From contig CP136067.1 of assembly GCA_032622095.1 (NCBI GenBank), positions 74,862,705-74,926,704 on the forward strand: a stretch of DNA of 64,000 nucleotides, given 5' to 3'. This stretch comes from Siphonodentalium dalli (taxonomy: Eukaryota > Mollusca > Scaphopoda > Gadilida > Siphonodentaliidae). The translations under genes were made by a program, and so were the position numbers. The notes below the pieces were generated by a model. The model did not search any database. It was not told the origin of the DNA and was given only the letters and a program-made list of their open reading frames with translations. Shown piece by piece: positions 40,001-55,000 of the stretch (its first letter is position 1; each line of letters opens with the position of its first letter).

Positions 40001-43000
40001 GCTGTACTGTGAAGAGAATGGCGTAAAACCCGATGCCCAATTCAGTGCACAGAAATGAAATATGGAACCCCCATTGTTTACCAAAAGGGGGGGGGGGGAG
40101 TGGATAACCATAAGGGGTGCAGCCATTGGACCAAAGGGAGCCCCTTCCCCATGTGCAGGTGGTCCTGCTGACCAAGCTGAATAACCTGGCCAAGCAGGAG
40201 GATGGGGAGAGGTCAATATTCCCTGACCGCACCTCAAGACAGCCAAGTGGCAGGCAAGGCCTGGTCCAAATTGAGAACATGGCCAGGGGGACCAGACTTG
40301 CAACCGCTATGGGTAGAGCCACTACCTATGCCAAAGCTGCCGAAGGCCATCTTACTGGTGCTGACTCGTGCGCATGTGACAAGACAGATTTAGCGCCCAG
40401 CACAGCTGGTGCCGGTGCGGGACAATACGTCCAGAAGGTCCCAAGTACCTCGGCAGCTACAATGGACACATCCCCACACCGTGGTCGGCTGCCGAAGCAG
40501 GACGGGGGTATTGCACCAGTCCTGTCTTCCTTCATCGTTGTCGCCCTCTTTGACAGTCCACTCTTAGAAATGTTGTCACCTGTTTCCATTGTATGTATCA
40601 TAATAGACCTTCTTTCAGAATTCTTATGATACACAGTATATATAATAAATCATCAGTAATATATTATCTATCATTAGGCCACTGTTTTTTTATTAGTTGG
40701 TTCGCGGATCCGCCGAGTCGTTTTTTTTTCGGTTTTTAGAACAAATAAAATTGTGTTCCGAACTTTTTTTATTGCCACCGACCCGTTTTTTCCGCACTCA
40801 AAATTTTATTTTATTAAAAAAATGAAAAAAGATCGCTTTGTGTACCGTTTGTTGGAACGGATTAATTTTGGCGACGTTTCGCATCTGTGTTTTTTGCATC
40901 ACTACTAGGTAATCTAGTAACAACGCTAGGCTACTTTCGTTTTTTCGAAATGGGGAAAGTATATCTGTGTGCAGTTGTCATTTCGGAAAACAAGACCATA
41001 AGAAAACAGCTGAAATGTGTTTATCCCGAAATAACAGTTCGAGAGCTGCTCTCGTTTGTCGAGGACGATGCATTGATTCGTCGTGACTACTTTGGTGGTC
41101 TTACCGAACAATTTACTGAGGTGGTCACCGAAATCGAGGAACCCGACGTTCCGGTGTCGGCCCTCAGTTCATTTGGATACAATTGTTGAGTTGACGATTT
41201 TATTTGACATTTATAGCAAAGTATATTATACATATTATACACATTTGATATAATATAGTGCCACATAGATGTAATATAAATTCACATATATATTACACCT
41301 ATTTGACATTTATAGCAAAGTATATTTTACATGACTTCTCCTGTATTCAAAGTATATTTTACATGACTTCTCCTGTATTCAAAGTATATTTTACATGACT
41401 TCTCCCGTATTCATACACATTTGATATAATATAGTGCCACATAGATGTAATATAAATTCACATATATATTACACCTCTATGGCACTATATTATATTAAAT
41501 TCATATAGGATGTAAAATATATACACTGTATAATGTCAAATAAAATCAACATCTTGTTTTGTGTTTTTGTTTTCGCTATGTTATGTTTAAAGAGTATTAA
41601 AACTGATTAAAAACATATATCAACCTTGTTTTTCTAGTCAGATCAAGTATCTTGCTGTATATTGAGATGCCAATAATAGATGTAAGATAATAGATATGAT
41701 ACAAAGTTATTTTCAGACCATTTTCCTTTAATTTCAAATTTGAATATATGAGTGTTTTCCATTTTTTTTTTTCCGACCGACCGACCCAACTTTTCCAGAA
41801 AAAATTCCGCTAACCAACTAATAAAAAAAACAGTGGCCTTAGATCATGCTATAAAGCTCAACCAAAGCCTCGCCCGTCACCCAGAGCAGAGTTCCCTGTC
41901 ATGATCCGATGTATCACTAGCTATATATATAACTCCAATGAGAACAGCCATAAACACAACTGATCCACAGCGCTAATGACTGAAGGCAACCACAGAAAAA
42001 GTAAACTACCAGTTTACTTCCACAGTGGAATACTAATTGCTAACTGATGCCGATAAACTGAGGGGCATGTCGTTAAAACAAGTAAAATATAAATACAAAA
42101 AATATCAGTTTAAAATGATCATGCCACTTTAAAAGATGCATCGATAAACAATACATAACTAACAAGAAAGTTTACTTTTCATATACCTCCACACTTCTAA
42201 TGGCCATAATTCACAAATGCCTGAACCGATACTTAACATTCCAACATCGAGCAAGTTAAAGTTATAATTTCCAAATATAATACACAATTATAGTATAAAC
42301 TGTTCCAAAACTTATAAAACAGATGTTGAACACAAAAATCACAGAGCACCGGATATCGGGTACCTCGATAGCACAGGAGAAAATATATTGTCCATTCAAA
42401 GTCAATCATTATCAAAAACAAACACCCCACCTTTTGTACAAAAAATATTCACTCCTGTCTTGTTAAATCAGTCTTTACTTTCCCAATGTACGCTGGGTAG
42501 TATTTTGTGACAGCTGTATATTGTTATTGAGTTACACTCAGTATATGCAACTGGCAACAGTTCAATCTTCTCACCCATGATTTGGAAATGATTAGCTAAT
42601 TGGAAACCTTCAATGGGCCAATGCTCACCGGCAACAAGTAGTAATTAATTAGATTGAAGTGTGGGATAAGCTAATCACCGACATGGACATGGCATGGTGG
42701 GGTTTCCAAAGGGGTAATTGAATTATTGAATTTATTTTTCAAAGGTTTATACTACAAAATCATATAAACATTTTGCGACTTTCTGGTATCTAGATTCTCA
42801 CATCTTGAATAATCAGACAGTTGGAATTGTTCTAAATAACCTTGTTGGTATTGGGTATCCGAGAGAAACAACCCCATTGAGGGCAGAATTGTTTCTCCTG
42901 CATACCCAATACCAATGAGGTGTCTATCTATAATGTAGATAACTGTGCATAAAACCGAAATAATATACGAGAATTTATTAATACATCGATCATGGTAAAA

Positions 43001-46000
43001 ATACTTAATAATATTCCAAAGGCTTCATGTGTAATTTTTTTTACAAGAACACTTACGTAAAATACTTGCATGGCTTTATAATAACAACACATCATGATAC
43101 ATACTATATATTAACATTAAAGACGTTTTATTACGAGAACTGCGATGTATTTTAGGCGAAGTTGTTGCAATCGCAGAATTCTCTCCTAACATGGCAAACT
43201 TCAAAAGCCACGATCAAATTCATGATTGCTTTGCACATGCAGAGTTCATGCTAATCAACTGTTATCAAAATAAAATTAGCAGCCAAATATTAGATTGTAT
43301 GAGCAAAATGGACATTTTAAATATCTATTATTGAACAATTGATTGCTGTACTGTGAAGATGTAGTTCTAATATTTTGACTGTCCCGGTGAAGGTCCAGCT
43401 CAGGCCGAAAGCTTGACATTAAAAATTTAAAGAGTTATAATGTTACAGTTTATTATAATAACATCCCTGATCTGGAGGACAATGGCTGCTATGAATTATT
43501 ATTGAACAGTATGTTGAAAGAAACTAATATTGTTTTCAGGATCACAATTCTTTAAACCACATACCAAGTTTTGAGTCAATCGAAAATCAGTTACTGAAGT
43601 TATTATCATGAAATGAAAGCTATTACTCAGGCAAAATTTGTCAGACTGACCATTTATTATTAATTATTAGTATTAATCCATCACTGGAGGGACCAAGAAA
43701 TCCAAGTCTGCATTTATATTTGTGAATGCCTGGATGTCTGCTATAGAAATAAGTACAATGCCAAGCATGGCATATGCCCCCAGTTTAGAGAGTGATAAAT
43801 GCTAAATTCTTGTATGGAAGATACATGTTGCTGTTTTCTGAGTTCAAGTTCGTAACTTTGGGTGACAAGAGCTACACTGAGCTACGATGTGCTTTTATGA
43901 ACTGTACACACACATTTTCAAACAATGGCAGTGACACTAAATTGTAGTAACCTCAAATATTGAAAATTCTAATTCGAAAATACCAATATGTCAGTAAAAA
44001 TATTCGGACCAAACCCATATTCGAACTTAACCTGTATTTTGGTCTGGAAAACTCACATACCAAATTTGGTTCCGATAAAATAAACCAAACTAAAGTTATC
44101 ATCTGGAAACCTCAAATATTGAAATTTCTAAGTCGAAAAGAGCCTTAAGTCAGTAAAAAATATTCGGATCGAACCCATATTCGAACTTGAACTGTATTTT
44201 GGTCTGGAAAACTCACATACCAACTTTGGTTCTGATAAAATAACACAAACTAAAGTTATCATCCGGAAACCAAAACTGCTAATGGACAGACGGACAGACA
44301 GATGGATAGATGGATGGACAAACCAATCACTTAACACAGCTGTTTTTTTCTTCAAAAATTGAATTTTCCAAGTTGAAAATTGGCGAAAATCATCGGACGA
44401 ACTCAAATTCGAACATGACCTGTACTTTGGTTTAGTTGTGATAAAATAACCCAAACTCAAGTTATCATCCAGAAACCAAAATGCTAAAGTAAAAATAGAA
44501 TTTTGCAAGTTGAAAAAGGTGCATAACTCCGGGAAACACCATCAGGCCGAAACCAAATTTGAACTTGACCTGTATTTTGGTATGACTGAGCCACAACCAA
44601 ATTTAGTTGTGATCAAATAACTCAAACTCAAGTTATCATCTGGAAACCAAAATATTGAAGTAAAAATTGAATTTTCCAAGTTGAATAAGACACATAACTC
44701 TGGCAAAAATCATCGGGCCCCACCCAAATTCGAACTTAAATCTGTATTTTAGTATGACTGAGCCACATACCAAGTTTAGTTGTGATCAAATAATCCAAAC
44801 TCAAGTTATCATCCGGAAACCAAAATAAATTAGTTTTCCCCAAGTCGAAAAAGGCCATAAATCCAGCAAAAATTATCGGGCCAAACCCAAATTCGAACTT
44901 GATCTGTAATTTGGTCTGGAAAACTCACATACCAAATTTAGTTCTGATAAAATAACCCAAACTAAAGTCATCACCCAGAAACCAAAATGGCTAACGGATG
45001 AATGGACAGACAGAAGGCTAGACAGATGGACCGCTAAGGGAGCATGTCAAAACCTCTTTCGCATATGCGAAAGAAATGCGAAAAAAGTGCGAAAAATGTG
45101 GCGTCATTGACGTCGTTTTTTCTACATTATCGGAGTTTTTTCGTCATTATCGCACGCCGTAACGTTGTACGTTTTCGTCAATTTTTCGTCATTTTCGCTG
45201 TCTTGGTTCGATGTTTTCGCAATTATCGCAGTTTAGTTTCGCAGTTTTGCTCAAATGTTCGCTGTTCTGTTTCGACATATTTTCGCAGTGTTTGTTTTCG
45301 TCAAGATCGCAGCATTAAATCCGTCAATATTGCTGCTGTGTCGATATGATTGGCAGGACAGTTTGTGTTCAATAAATACTCCATGGTCGCAGTTTTATAC
45401 TGATGTGTCGCGAACGGGAAGATGTCGATCTCCATGCTGAAATTTCTCAGATCGGAGTGACAGTTTGTGTTCAATAAATACTCCATAGTCGCAGTTTTAT
45501 ACTGATGTGTCGCGAACGGGAAGATGTCGGTGTCCATGCTGAAATTTCTCAGATCGGAGTTTTTATCATAAGAATTCCATTGATTTAATCGGAGTATTCG
45601 CCGATATGAAAACATTTCCGATTTGATCGGAGTTTATAAATGTAGGCCTATTAGTAAATTTCTCCGATCTACTGAAATCTCCGATTTGGTTAATATCGGA
45701 CAATTCAAACTTCGTTTAATAATAAACTATTATTAATAGAAGATTATTTAAAGTCCCAAATAAATTATTCCCAGACCCAATTTATATAATAGGATAGGCC
45801 AACACAATCAATTCCTACGTTTTTATATCACACGGTGCCCGCAAATCCGTGGGTTTATAGCAGTGATATTGCATCACTGGTTTACAGTACATATTACAGT
45901 ACAGGTTGAAGTCCCCCTAAATCTCGAGCAATAATTGCTACACCGTCGCATTAATACTGCAGAGTGGTACCGTAAACAATGCAAATTTTGATTTCGAAAA

Positions 46001-49000
46001 TCGTTTTTGTGTGTGATTATGTAACTTGTCTTGGGTAAACCGTCACCATTTAATTGTGCGAACTATTATGAATAAAAGAATACAGCCGTGGACGACAATA
46101 AATTATTCCACAACCCCGATTTATAGTATGCCACGTAGAGTTAATTTCTACAGTTTCAATCTGTCTTTCTAGACCAGACACATATTTTAATGTGGACGCA
46201 AATCAGGGTGTTTACGGCATCGTCGGACAGTCGTAAACAATGCTTTAATTTTCGCAATATACGTATGAAATCATTGTTAGATATCGGAAGCGCAGCGTCA
46301 TCATGATTAATTCGTCGGCGACATTTATACTTTTATTTCAAATCTACACATTTTATTCAATATATATCAGCGATCAGATGCGACAAAGTTAAGTTAATAC
46401 AAAACATATTATATAATAGTTTGGAATTTCCACGAATAGCACAATCATGTTATGTTGTGCTATTTTTAGCACTAATTTCCCAGGCCAGTCCTAGTTTCGT
46501 TTGTGGGTAGCATTGACTGACAGAGGAGTTGAGTGTTATGTTTTTCTCGATTCTTTATTGAATGAATAATAAAAATATGGATATCATACCATTATAAAAC
46601 AATGAACTTAGAGGGTATGGCTCTATATATGTCTGGCGTTGATAGAATGTGATGAGGGCTTGTTCTATATCGGGCCTATTGCTTCAAATGCTGGATCATG
46701 TGGATGGACCGTTGTCGCTCCCGTTGTGGGTGGGTGCAGCTGGTTTCAAATTTCTGTGTGATTTCATCTTTTTTCTGTTAGATGTGTGATACCTGGGGTT
46801 GTGAAAACCCTAACTTCTTCGTACTGTCGACCTGTGTAAACTGCTGGTCTAATATTTTCCCAACTGCGTATATGTCCGCTACCGATAGATCTATTCGATT
46901 TCATCACTGTTTCTAGCCATGATCGAACTGATATTATGACATCAAGTCGCTTCATTTTGGAATTTTATATATCAGATGTGTTGTTTTTGTCCAACGAGTT
47001 AAACCATTGTTCACTAATTGAGAAGACATCACGACAACAACAAAACTGTCGCACAGTTCACGCATAGTTGTGAAGGACCGGTATATACATCATTATATGT
47101 CAGTAGACCTATATGTTTGTATAGCCTTTTGCTAAATGTCACCCCTTCACACATTTGGAATGGGTTGACTATTGTTTAATTAGGCCTTGTGCGAACTCAT
47201 AGCTATCAAAACAGTCGAACTGTCAAGTCATTGTACTTGTGTGTTAAACGCATAGAGTTGTTTGTATGGCCTTTGGCTGACAGCCAATAAAAATTCAGCT
47301 GGCATCTGATTACGCAGAAGTCAAAAATAAATGCGCGGATTTATGAAGTGCGACAACATCGTATGGATGTTTTAACTTTTCATCGTTTGCGAATATCGAT
47401 CAATGTTTCGACGTCGCGACTTTCGCGTTGTCGAAAGTTTCGACATTTTACGGAAATTTTGGTCTGTTGTGGTTTCGACGTTATCGCACTTTTATGGCCA
47501 GTCGCTTTCGACGTTATCGCATTATTTTTCGTCATTTCCGACATTTCGTTTTTGCACATTTACGTCAATTACGTCAAAACTTTTTCGACATTATCGACAA
47601 TATTTTCGCATATGCGAAAGAGGTTTTGACATGCTCCCTAAACCAATCACATAATATGGTCTTTTTTCAAACAGGCGTATAAAAATAAATGGATAAACCA
47701 CCCATTGTATGAGTGTTGCACTCAGAATGGTCTATCCCTATAACAAAAGATATTCAAATCCATCTGTTGGTATTTGAATAATAATGCTAAAAGTGTTTTA
47801 ACAGGAGGTGGAAAATAGCCAACAGGGCCAATAATTCTAACCCTCAAAAATGGACAAAGCCCACTTCATGATAGTATCCTTCCATCCCTTCTGGTCTAGT
47901 AGTACTAGCATTTAAGTCTGACCATTAATATTGAGCTTACAATGAAAAATATCTGTGTTGTGAAAATATATATTGTAGTCCAACAAGGGCCAAAGTTCTG
48001 GTAAAAATAAATTGACGAAACCCATACTATGTTGGTATCCTTTTCTGTAAAAATGGGCTATCACAATGCCAAGGCGCAACCAAATCCAATGATCCATGCC
48101 CATGGCAAGTTATCAACGAAATCTTTTAACTAAACACCCAAGTTACAAGGTGATATGTTTATATGGATGAACTGAGCCCTTGACTATATGCTCTGGACCT
48201 CCTTCAGGGGTCGGGGGTATAATATAAACTTACTGGAGATCTTCACTTTTGGCATCAGTCCACCCTGATTCACCGATTTGATCAAATTCAATTCTGACAG
48301 ATGATTCCTATGAATAGAAGGTTAACAAACTTTGGTTTAAACATATTTATTTACCAAAATAATATGGTGACGGGATTGGAGCACAAGTGCTAGTCACTTA
48401 GATGGATCTCCCCTGCCGAAAAGATCAACGCCACATACAACATTACAATAGCAGCATGGTAACAGTGCATACTAGTACCTATATATATAATTAAGAAAGT
48501 TCTCAGAGTAACAAACTCTAAGCACATCAATCAAATAAAAGGGTCAATGACACTGTATTGTATTGTATTGTGATGATTAAATTGTTTTCATTTCAAACAT
48601 TTCTCCAATAAATGTGGGCTGCAGGGTGTGCCGATGAATTTCAAATGTGAAATTCAAGATGGCTGCGGTCTTTTAAAAATTTCGAAAAAAAATTATTGCT
48701 CCTACCTAGAGGTCAACCCGAAGATCTATATCAAGTTTGATGATGATCGGATGAAGGATGTCAAAAAATATTTAATCGTGCAAGGAGTAAATTCCAAGAT
48801 GGCAGCCATGTTTTTCATAGAAATTTTTTCAAATTTGATAGCTCCCATCTATAGGTGATCCTAAACATGCCAGTAAATTTTCAAAACAATAAATGCGAGC
48901 TGCAGGGTGTGCCGTTGGATCCAAATTTAACATCCAGATGGCTGCTGGTGGCCATGTTTTAAAAGAAATTTCAGAAACAATAGATTGCACCCATCTAAAG

Positions 49001-52000
49001 GTCACCCCGAAGATCCATATGACGTTTGATGATGATCGGATTAGGGATGTGACCTGTAGGGTGTGCCAAAGATTTAGTCATGCAAAGAATTCCTTGATAG
49101 CTGCCGGCGGCATTGTTTTTAATTGAGAATCATTAAAGTTCTATAGCTCCCATCTAGAGATGATCCAAAACATGCCTGTTAATTTTCAAAACATTTCTCC
49201 TATAAATGCGGGCTGCAGGTGTGCCGATGGATTAAAATTTGAAATCCAAGATGACTGTCAAGTTGAGCTAACGAGAGGCCGATCACGATCGGCAGATGTT
49301 TAACCCATACCTTGGCGATAGCGATTAGCTATTTTTATAAATTTTATAAATCCTTACATCAACCTTTTCATGAGTGCTAAAGTTTCAACAATTCACACTT
49401 AATATAGTGATCATGTGAAAAATATTTAGTTATCACATTGTGTCAACAGGATTGGCGGAGGATGTTAATATTTTTAAGCAAATAAACCAAATGACCCTCA
49501 CTATGCAGGTTAGGGGTGTGTTCTTGTCAACTATGCCAAGAACTACATGTATAAACATAGTCAATGGAAATATTTGAGTTATCAAATCGGATAGAATAGG
49601 GTTAATCTTACCCAAACTAATGAACTGATAAACACAAAATAGTCTATACAAAGCATGTCATTGGATTTAGAAACCCATACAATAAGTCAGTCTCAAGAAT
49701 ACCAGCACCATTAATATTACCCTGGAGCCCAAATGCAACTGAGGGAATTTCAAAATAAGACATTTCCTCTAATGATGAATATATAATTGGTGATTTATTG
49801 AAACCCTTACTGAACCTGGATCAAAGTGAAAGGGATAATATTATATCTGTCAATCGCATAATATGTGTCTATGGAATGGTTTAATTTTAATCCCAAATCC
49901 ATGCAAATCAAAAGTGGATCACCATCAACCTGGACATAATATAGGAGAATGATCAAACGAAAAGCTTCAAAACCATATGATGTGTGGAGAGGGTTAATCA
50001 TTTGCAATGACATCACATCATGGAACTGAGGAATGTGTGGATTAATTTTTGTCTAAGATAAGACAACAGTGTATGTAGACAACAATGTCTGTAAAACATC
50101 CCTACAAATTAAGTAACAATGGACTATTCCAATTTAATATTTTAGAATAGGTGTCCTATAGTGTTTACATAAACTTTAGTAATGAACCTGTTTCAGCAAA
50201 GGGGTTAACTTAATATTGCACAGAAAACAGCACTCCACCAGATAGCCATCAATCAATTTGACATTAATATGATAACAAATCCTGCCAGCCAGGAGTACCA
50301 CTATCAGGCTTTATAGCATGTCCATAGACATAGTGATAATTAACTCATTTCAATAACACATGGTCTGCCAGATATGTTCTCTTAAAATTCCCACCAGTAA
50401 TTATTTTAATTATAAAGGGTCATAACTCTGTTAAAATATATCGGATCAAACCCATATTCGAACTCGATCTGTATTTAGGGGTGATAAATTCATATACCAA
50501 ATCAGATGAAAAATGTTTTGAGTCATAGCAGCTTGGGTGAATTCTAAGTAAACATAAGAGTGAAAAGGGTTAATTAAACAATACCAAAAACCATACAGAC
50601 TAAGAACGTGCTAAGAAAAACCTAGGTAAGAAATATGAGGCAGATCAGAAGAAATATGTTCAACTTATTGCATTGGATAGCATGTGTGTAAAGGGTTAAT
50701 TATTTTCTAAACCGATCAACCAATCAATACCAAAAACTATACAGATGAGGGGCATGTCATCATAAACCTACATATCAAATATGAACACAATCGGACAAAA
50801 TATACTTTGGTTATAGCATGGGATTTTTGTTTTTTTTATTTTATTTTCGAAAAAGGGTCATAACTCCTTTAAAATAAATCGGATCAAACCCATATTCGAA
50901 CTCGATCTGTATTTTGGGCTCTGAAACTCGCATACCAAATTTGGTTCCAATCAGATACAAAATGTTTGAGTTATGGCAGAATGCGTTAATTCTAAGTTGA
51001 AAAAGGGCCATAACTCTGTAACAAAATCTCGGATCAAATCCAAATTCGAACTCGATCTGTATTTTAGGTTGAGAAACCCATATACAAAATTTGGTTTCGA
51101 TCGGATAGAAAATGATTGAGTTATCGCATTACTCGTAAAGTGTCTATGGACAGACAGACGGACAGACAGACAGACGGACAGACGGACCAACAACGAGTGG
51201 TCAATCCGGGCAACGACACTATGTTTACCATACTATGGTATGGGTAAACATAAAAATGAATGATGAAACAATACAAACAAGATATGGAATGTCGTCCGGT
51301 ACATACCCCCATGTGGCATACTGCCTAGTATGGGCATACCTATAACCTATGAGATAAATAAAGATGAATAACTCTAGAAAGAAAAAACCCGAACACAACA
51401 ATTGAACACCCATTGAATGTCCTCATAGAAGTAAACATCCATACCAAATGTCATTGAGATCTGAGCACCACTGTTCAAGTTATGACCTGATTAGACCTTG
51501 GAAGGACGGACAGATGGCACGATGCACGGACAGATACAAAAGAGTATATCTCCCAAGGGATATAAAAATTAAGATTATCCAAGAATTGGACTATATGATA
51601 CTGTTTTGACACAACTTCCTATTTCTAGTCTTAATATAATTAATACGGTATCTTCTTATCGGAGATTTTAATTTGTTTCTGAAACAGATATAACAGAGAC
51701 ATATCACAAACAATCTGAGGAATAATATTTTAACTAGTAAATCATTTTTAATTGTTCATAATCATATATCATAGTTCATTGGAAGTACCAAATTTTCTTT
51801 TCATCATCTGACCATTGTTGACTCCACCCTTTTGTGCAACCAGGAAGTCACATGATTTTTTTTTTAATTTGTGACAAGTCATCTATACACGACCCTGAGC
51901 TCACCATTTCATTTCACATATCTGAATGTCAATGTTTCTAGATTTGTGTAATCCATGATGAAACCATTTTTTCATCCATTTTTTATTGATTAACTGCATT

Positions 52001-55000
52001 TTAGTAAGTTCAAATAATGAAAATACACAACATACATACAAACTGTTTTTGTCTTAATCGATTGTCAGTAGTGATGAGCCGATTGTCAAATAGAGCCTTG
52101 CGCCGATTGCCGATTATTTGAGATCACAGTCGGCCGATTCAGGTGCCGATTCCGATTATTGTAATAATTATACCAAAATATGTTATATGTGATATATACT
52201 ACTTCGATTTGGAAGAAACAACATCAGTAATATACCAGTATACATAAGTATACGTTTGGGTAAGTATAAAGGTTGGTATGGGTGGACTTGTGAACGAATT
52301 CCTGCGTCCTGACAACCAATACACATGTTGTATTATGCTCAATTTACCGTAGATTTCTGTCTATAAGTCGCTACTTGTTGACCCAGTATTTCCCCTCAAA
52401 ATGTGCATGCACCTTTTTCAACTGTAAGTCAATAGGGGGGTCTGAATTCTAGCTACAATCACAGACACAGGTGAGTTTTGGCATTTGCTGCGATGACAAC
52501 TCAGAAGAGTGCATGACCGTTCACATCAAAACAGGAACGAAATGTTTAATTACAAATAAAAACAATTAAACTATTAATAATTGTTACCAGTGTATGTATC
52601 CCTATCCAATTAATAAAATACAAGAATTCAACATGAGGCGTCTATCCGAGGAAGGGATTTTGATGTTATACCACATTATCCTGAACTCAACTGTAGAGAC
52701 AATACCATGGAAACCATGCATAACATGTGAGGTCATGACGCAACACTTGTTTACTGTCTGCAGGTTTTGTTTTTATGTCGGCTTATAGCTAAGAGGTCAT
52801 TGAGGTCACTGGCTGACCTGATTATCAGTTTGAATACTGGTGATTAGCGGACACTACGTTGAATAGTAGTTGTTAACTCTTTCACTGCATTGCAGCACCA
52901 CAGACATATCTGCCACTGTCAAGCATACTATACATGTACATGTAGCATTTGCTGTTAAACATATGGATTGGGTATTTCTCAATAACTTTTGTATCTGCCG
53001 AGTTATTTTCATGAAACTTGGTATGCATGTAGGTATTGGTCTGGGGAATCGAAAACACACCCCAGTCCACCATTGCCGTCACGTGACCACAATCACGTGA
53101 CCACAAACAAGATGGCCACCACCCCAAAATATAAGAAAATGTTAGTATTTCTCAATAACTTTTGTATTTGTAGAGATATTTTCACGAAAGTGTTAACTTA
53201 AACTGGTATGTAAGTAGGTATCAGTATTGGGAATAGAAAATATGTTCTAGTCCACAGTGTCACATTTCACATGACCACGATCGTGTAACCACAAAACAAG
53301 ATGGCCGCCATCCCGAAATATAAGATAATGTAAGTATATTGCTGCTAAATACATATTGATTGGGTATTTCTCAATAACTTTTGTATCTGTAAAGGTATGT
53401 TCGTGGAACTTGGTGCACAGTTAGATATTGGACTTGCGAATTTAAAACACTTCCCAGTCTGCCTGTGTCATGAGACCGTGACCACATGAGGGCTACGAGA
53501 CCATGACCACATGATCACAAAAAAAAATGGCCGCCACACCGAAATATAAGGAAAATGCATTATTTCTCAATAACTTTTGTATCTGCAGAGATATTTTGAC
53601 GAAATTTGGTATGTAAGTTGGTGTTAGTATTGAGAACCGAAAACAAGTTAGTATATTTCTGCAAAATACATATATTATTGGGTATTTCGCAATAACTTTT
53701 GTATATGCAGAGGTATATTGCTGAAACTTGGTATGCAGGTAGGTATTGGTCTCTGTGGAATGGAAAACACTTTCCATACCAGGAAAGTCACGTGACCGCA
53801 ACCACTTAATCACAAAACAAGATGGCCGACATCCCGAAATAAAAAAAAATAAACCGGGAGTTTCTCGTTACAAAATTGATAACATCACGTACAGTGTTTT
53901 CACAGAATAATATAAAGTTACTTCCAATGGATTGATGTTACGGGACGAAGGTGTCAGGATTCGACTCAAGTCGCGATCGGCAGTGTATGGTTAATTCGAC
54001 TCAAGTCGCGATCGGCAGTGAAAGAGTTAATTGGTGAACAATGGAGATGTTGTAAACACACTACACTATATAATGGGTCGGCTTTTTTACATAATTATTT
54101 CAATTCATTCAATATATAATAACTGAAGCGTGGTGAATGCAGTCAACTGCGTAATTATGTGTCAAGGTGACATGTACTTTCGGGGGGTTATACCTGTGTT
54201 AGGCAGGACCTGGCTGTATATTATCAAATTTGTGTTTGGTTACACTTTCCCCATGTTTACTGGTCATTTATTCAACAAAACATCGTTATATTTAACACAG
54301 TTTATTGAAGAAAAACAAGCACCTGATTATTATTTAGACAATCGGAAATGCCGATGTTGAAACCCGAGTACCGATTGTCATCCGATGGGCCACAATCGGC
54401 CGATTCCGATTGTCGTTTCCGATCATCGGCTCATCACTAATTGTCAGTGTTTTCATCTTTCAATGGGAAAATTGATGATGCAAACTTTCTTATTATTCAC
54501 AATGGTATGAGCGGAAGCAGTAGCACAGAATAATGTTTGAAAATGAACTTTGCTGTCAGACGTAAAACTTACAGTTGGGTTTGTGACTTTTATGTCTTGC
54601 ACCAATACTGAGGAAAGTGATCTATGTGCATAGAGCTGAGATGCTACTGTTACACAACCGCCTCTCTGTAATAAAACAATTTACAAATAAATTTACTATA
54701 CATAACAAGAGGTATGCATTGGAGATGCTGTGGTCAAGTTGTGGCATAGGAAAAAGGGTGCTTGAGTAGAACCCACAAACTTAATTTGGTCAAAATCGGA
54801 TAAGTTTGTCAGAGTTATCGTGCTTACACAGCGAAATAAGACACGCGGCATAACTCCTGAAGAAAAATTCAACAAAACACCCATCATCATTGATCAAACC
54901 ATAGTTCGTCCAAATCACATACCAAATTTGATTCCGATCAGATAAAATACTAGTATGTTTGATAAGTGGTCAATCCGGCCATCTATGATAATAACTATGC

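Larger units (their letters stand above)
39530..42060 (+). mobile_element. Large unclassified repeat, copy B
   Basis: Collinear with copy A (13953-15860): inverted tagtctgaacactgaacaat ends, aggagattggtgagttgcgg, then the GC-rich block 40120-40520 and a tail (catgatccgatgtatcacta). It is interrupted by the TTA-flanked element 40677-41838. An open frame of 170 codons (40117-40629) covers the GC-rich block but contains no domain I recognise; copy A is broken in the same region. Confidence 0.65.

Noticed and set aside
40117-40629. 170-codon ORF as a host gene
   Set aside because: It lies within copy B of a repeat whose copy A is broken; no domain is recognised, and an overlapping frame is open on the other strand. 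Kept only as part of the element.
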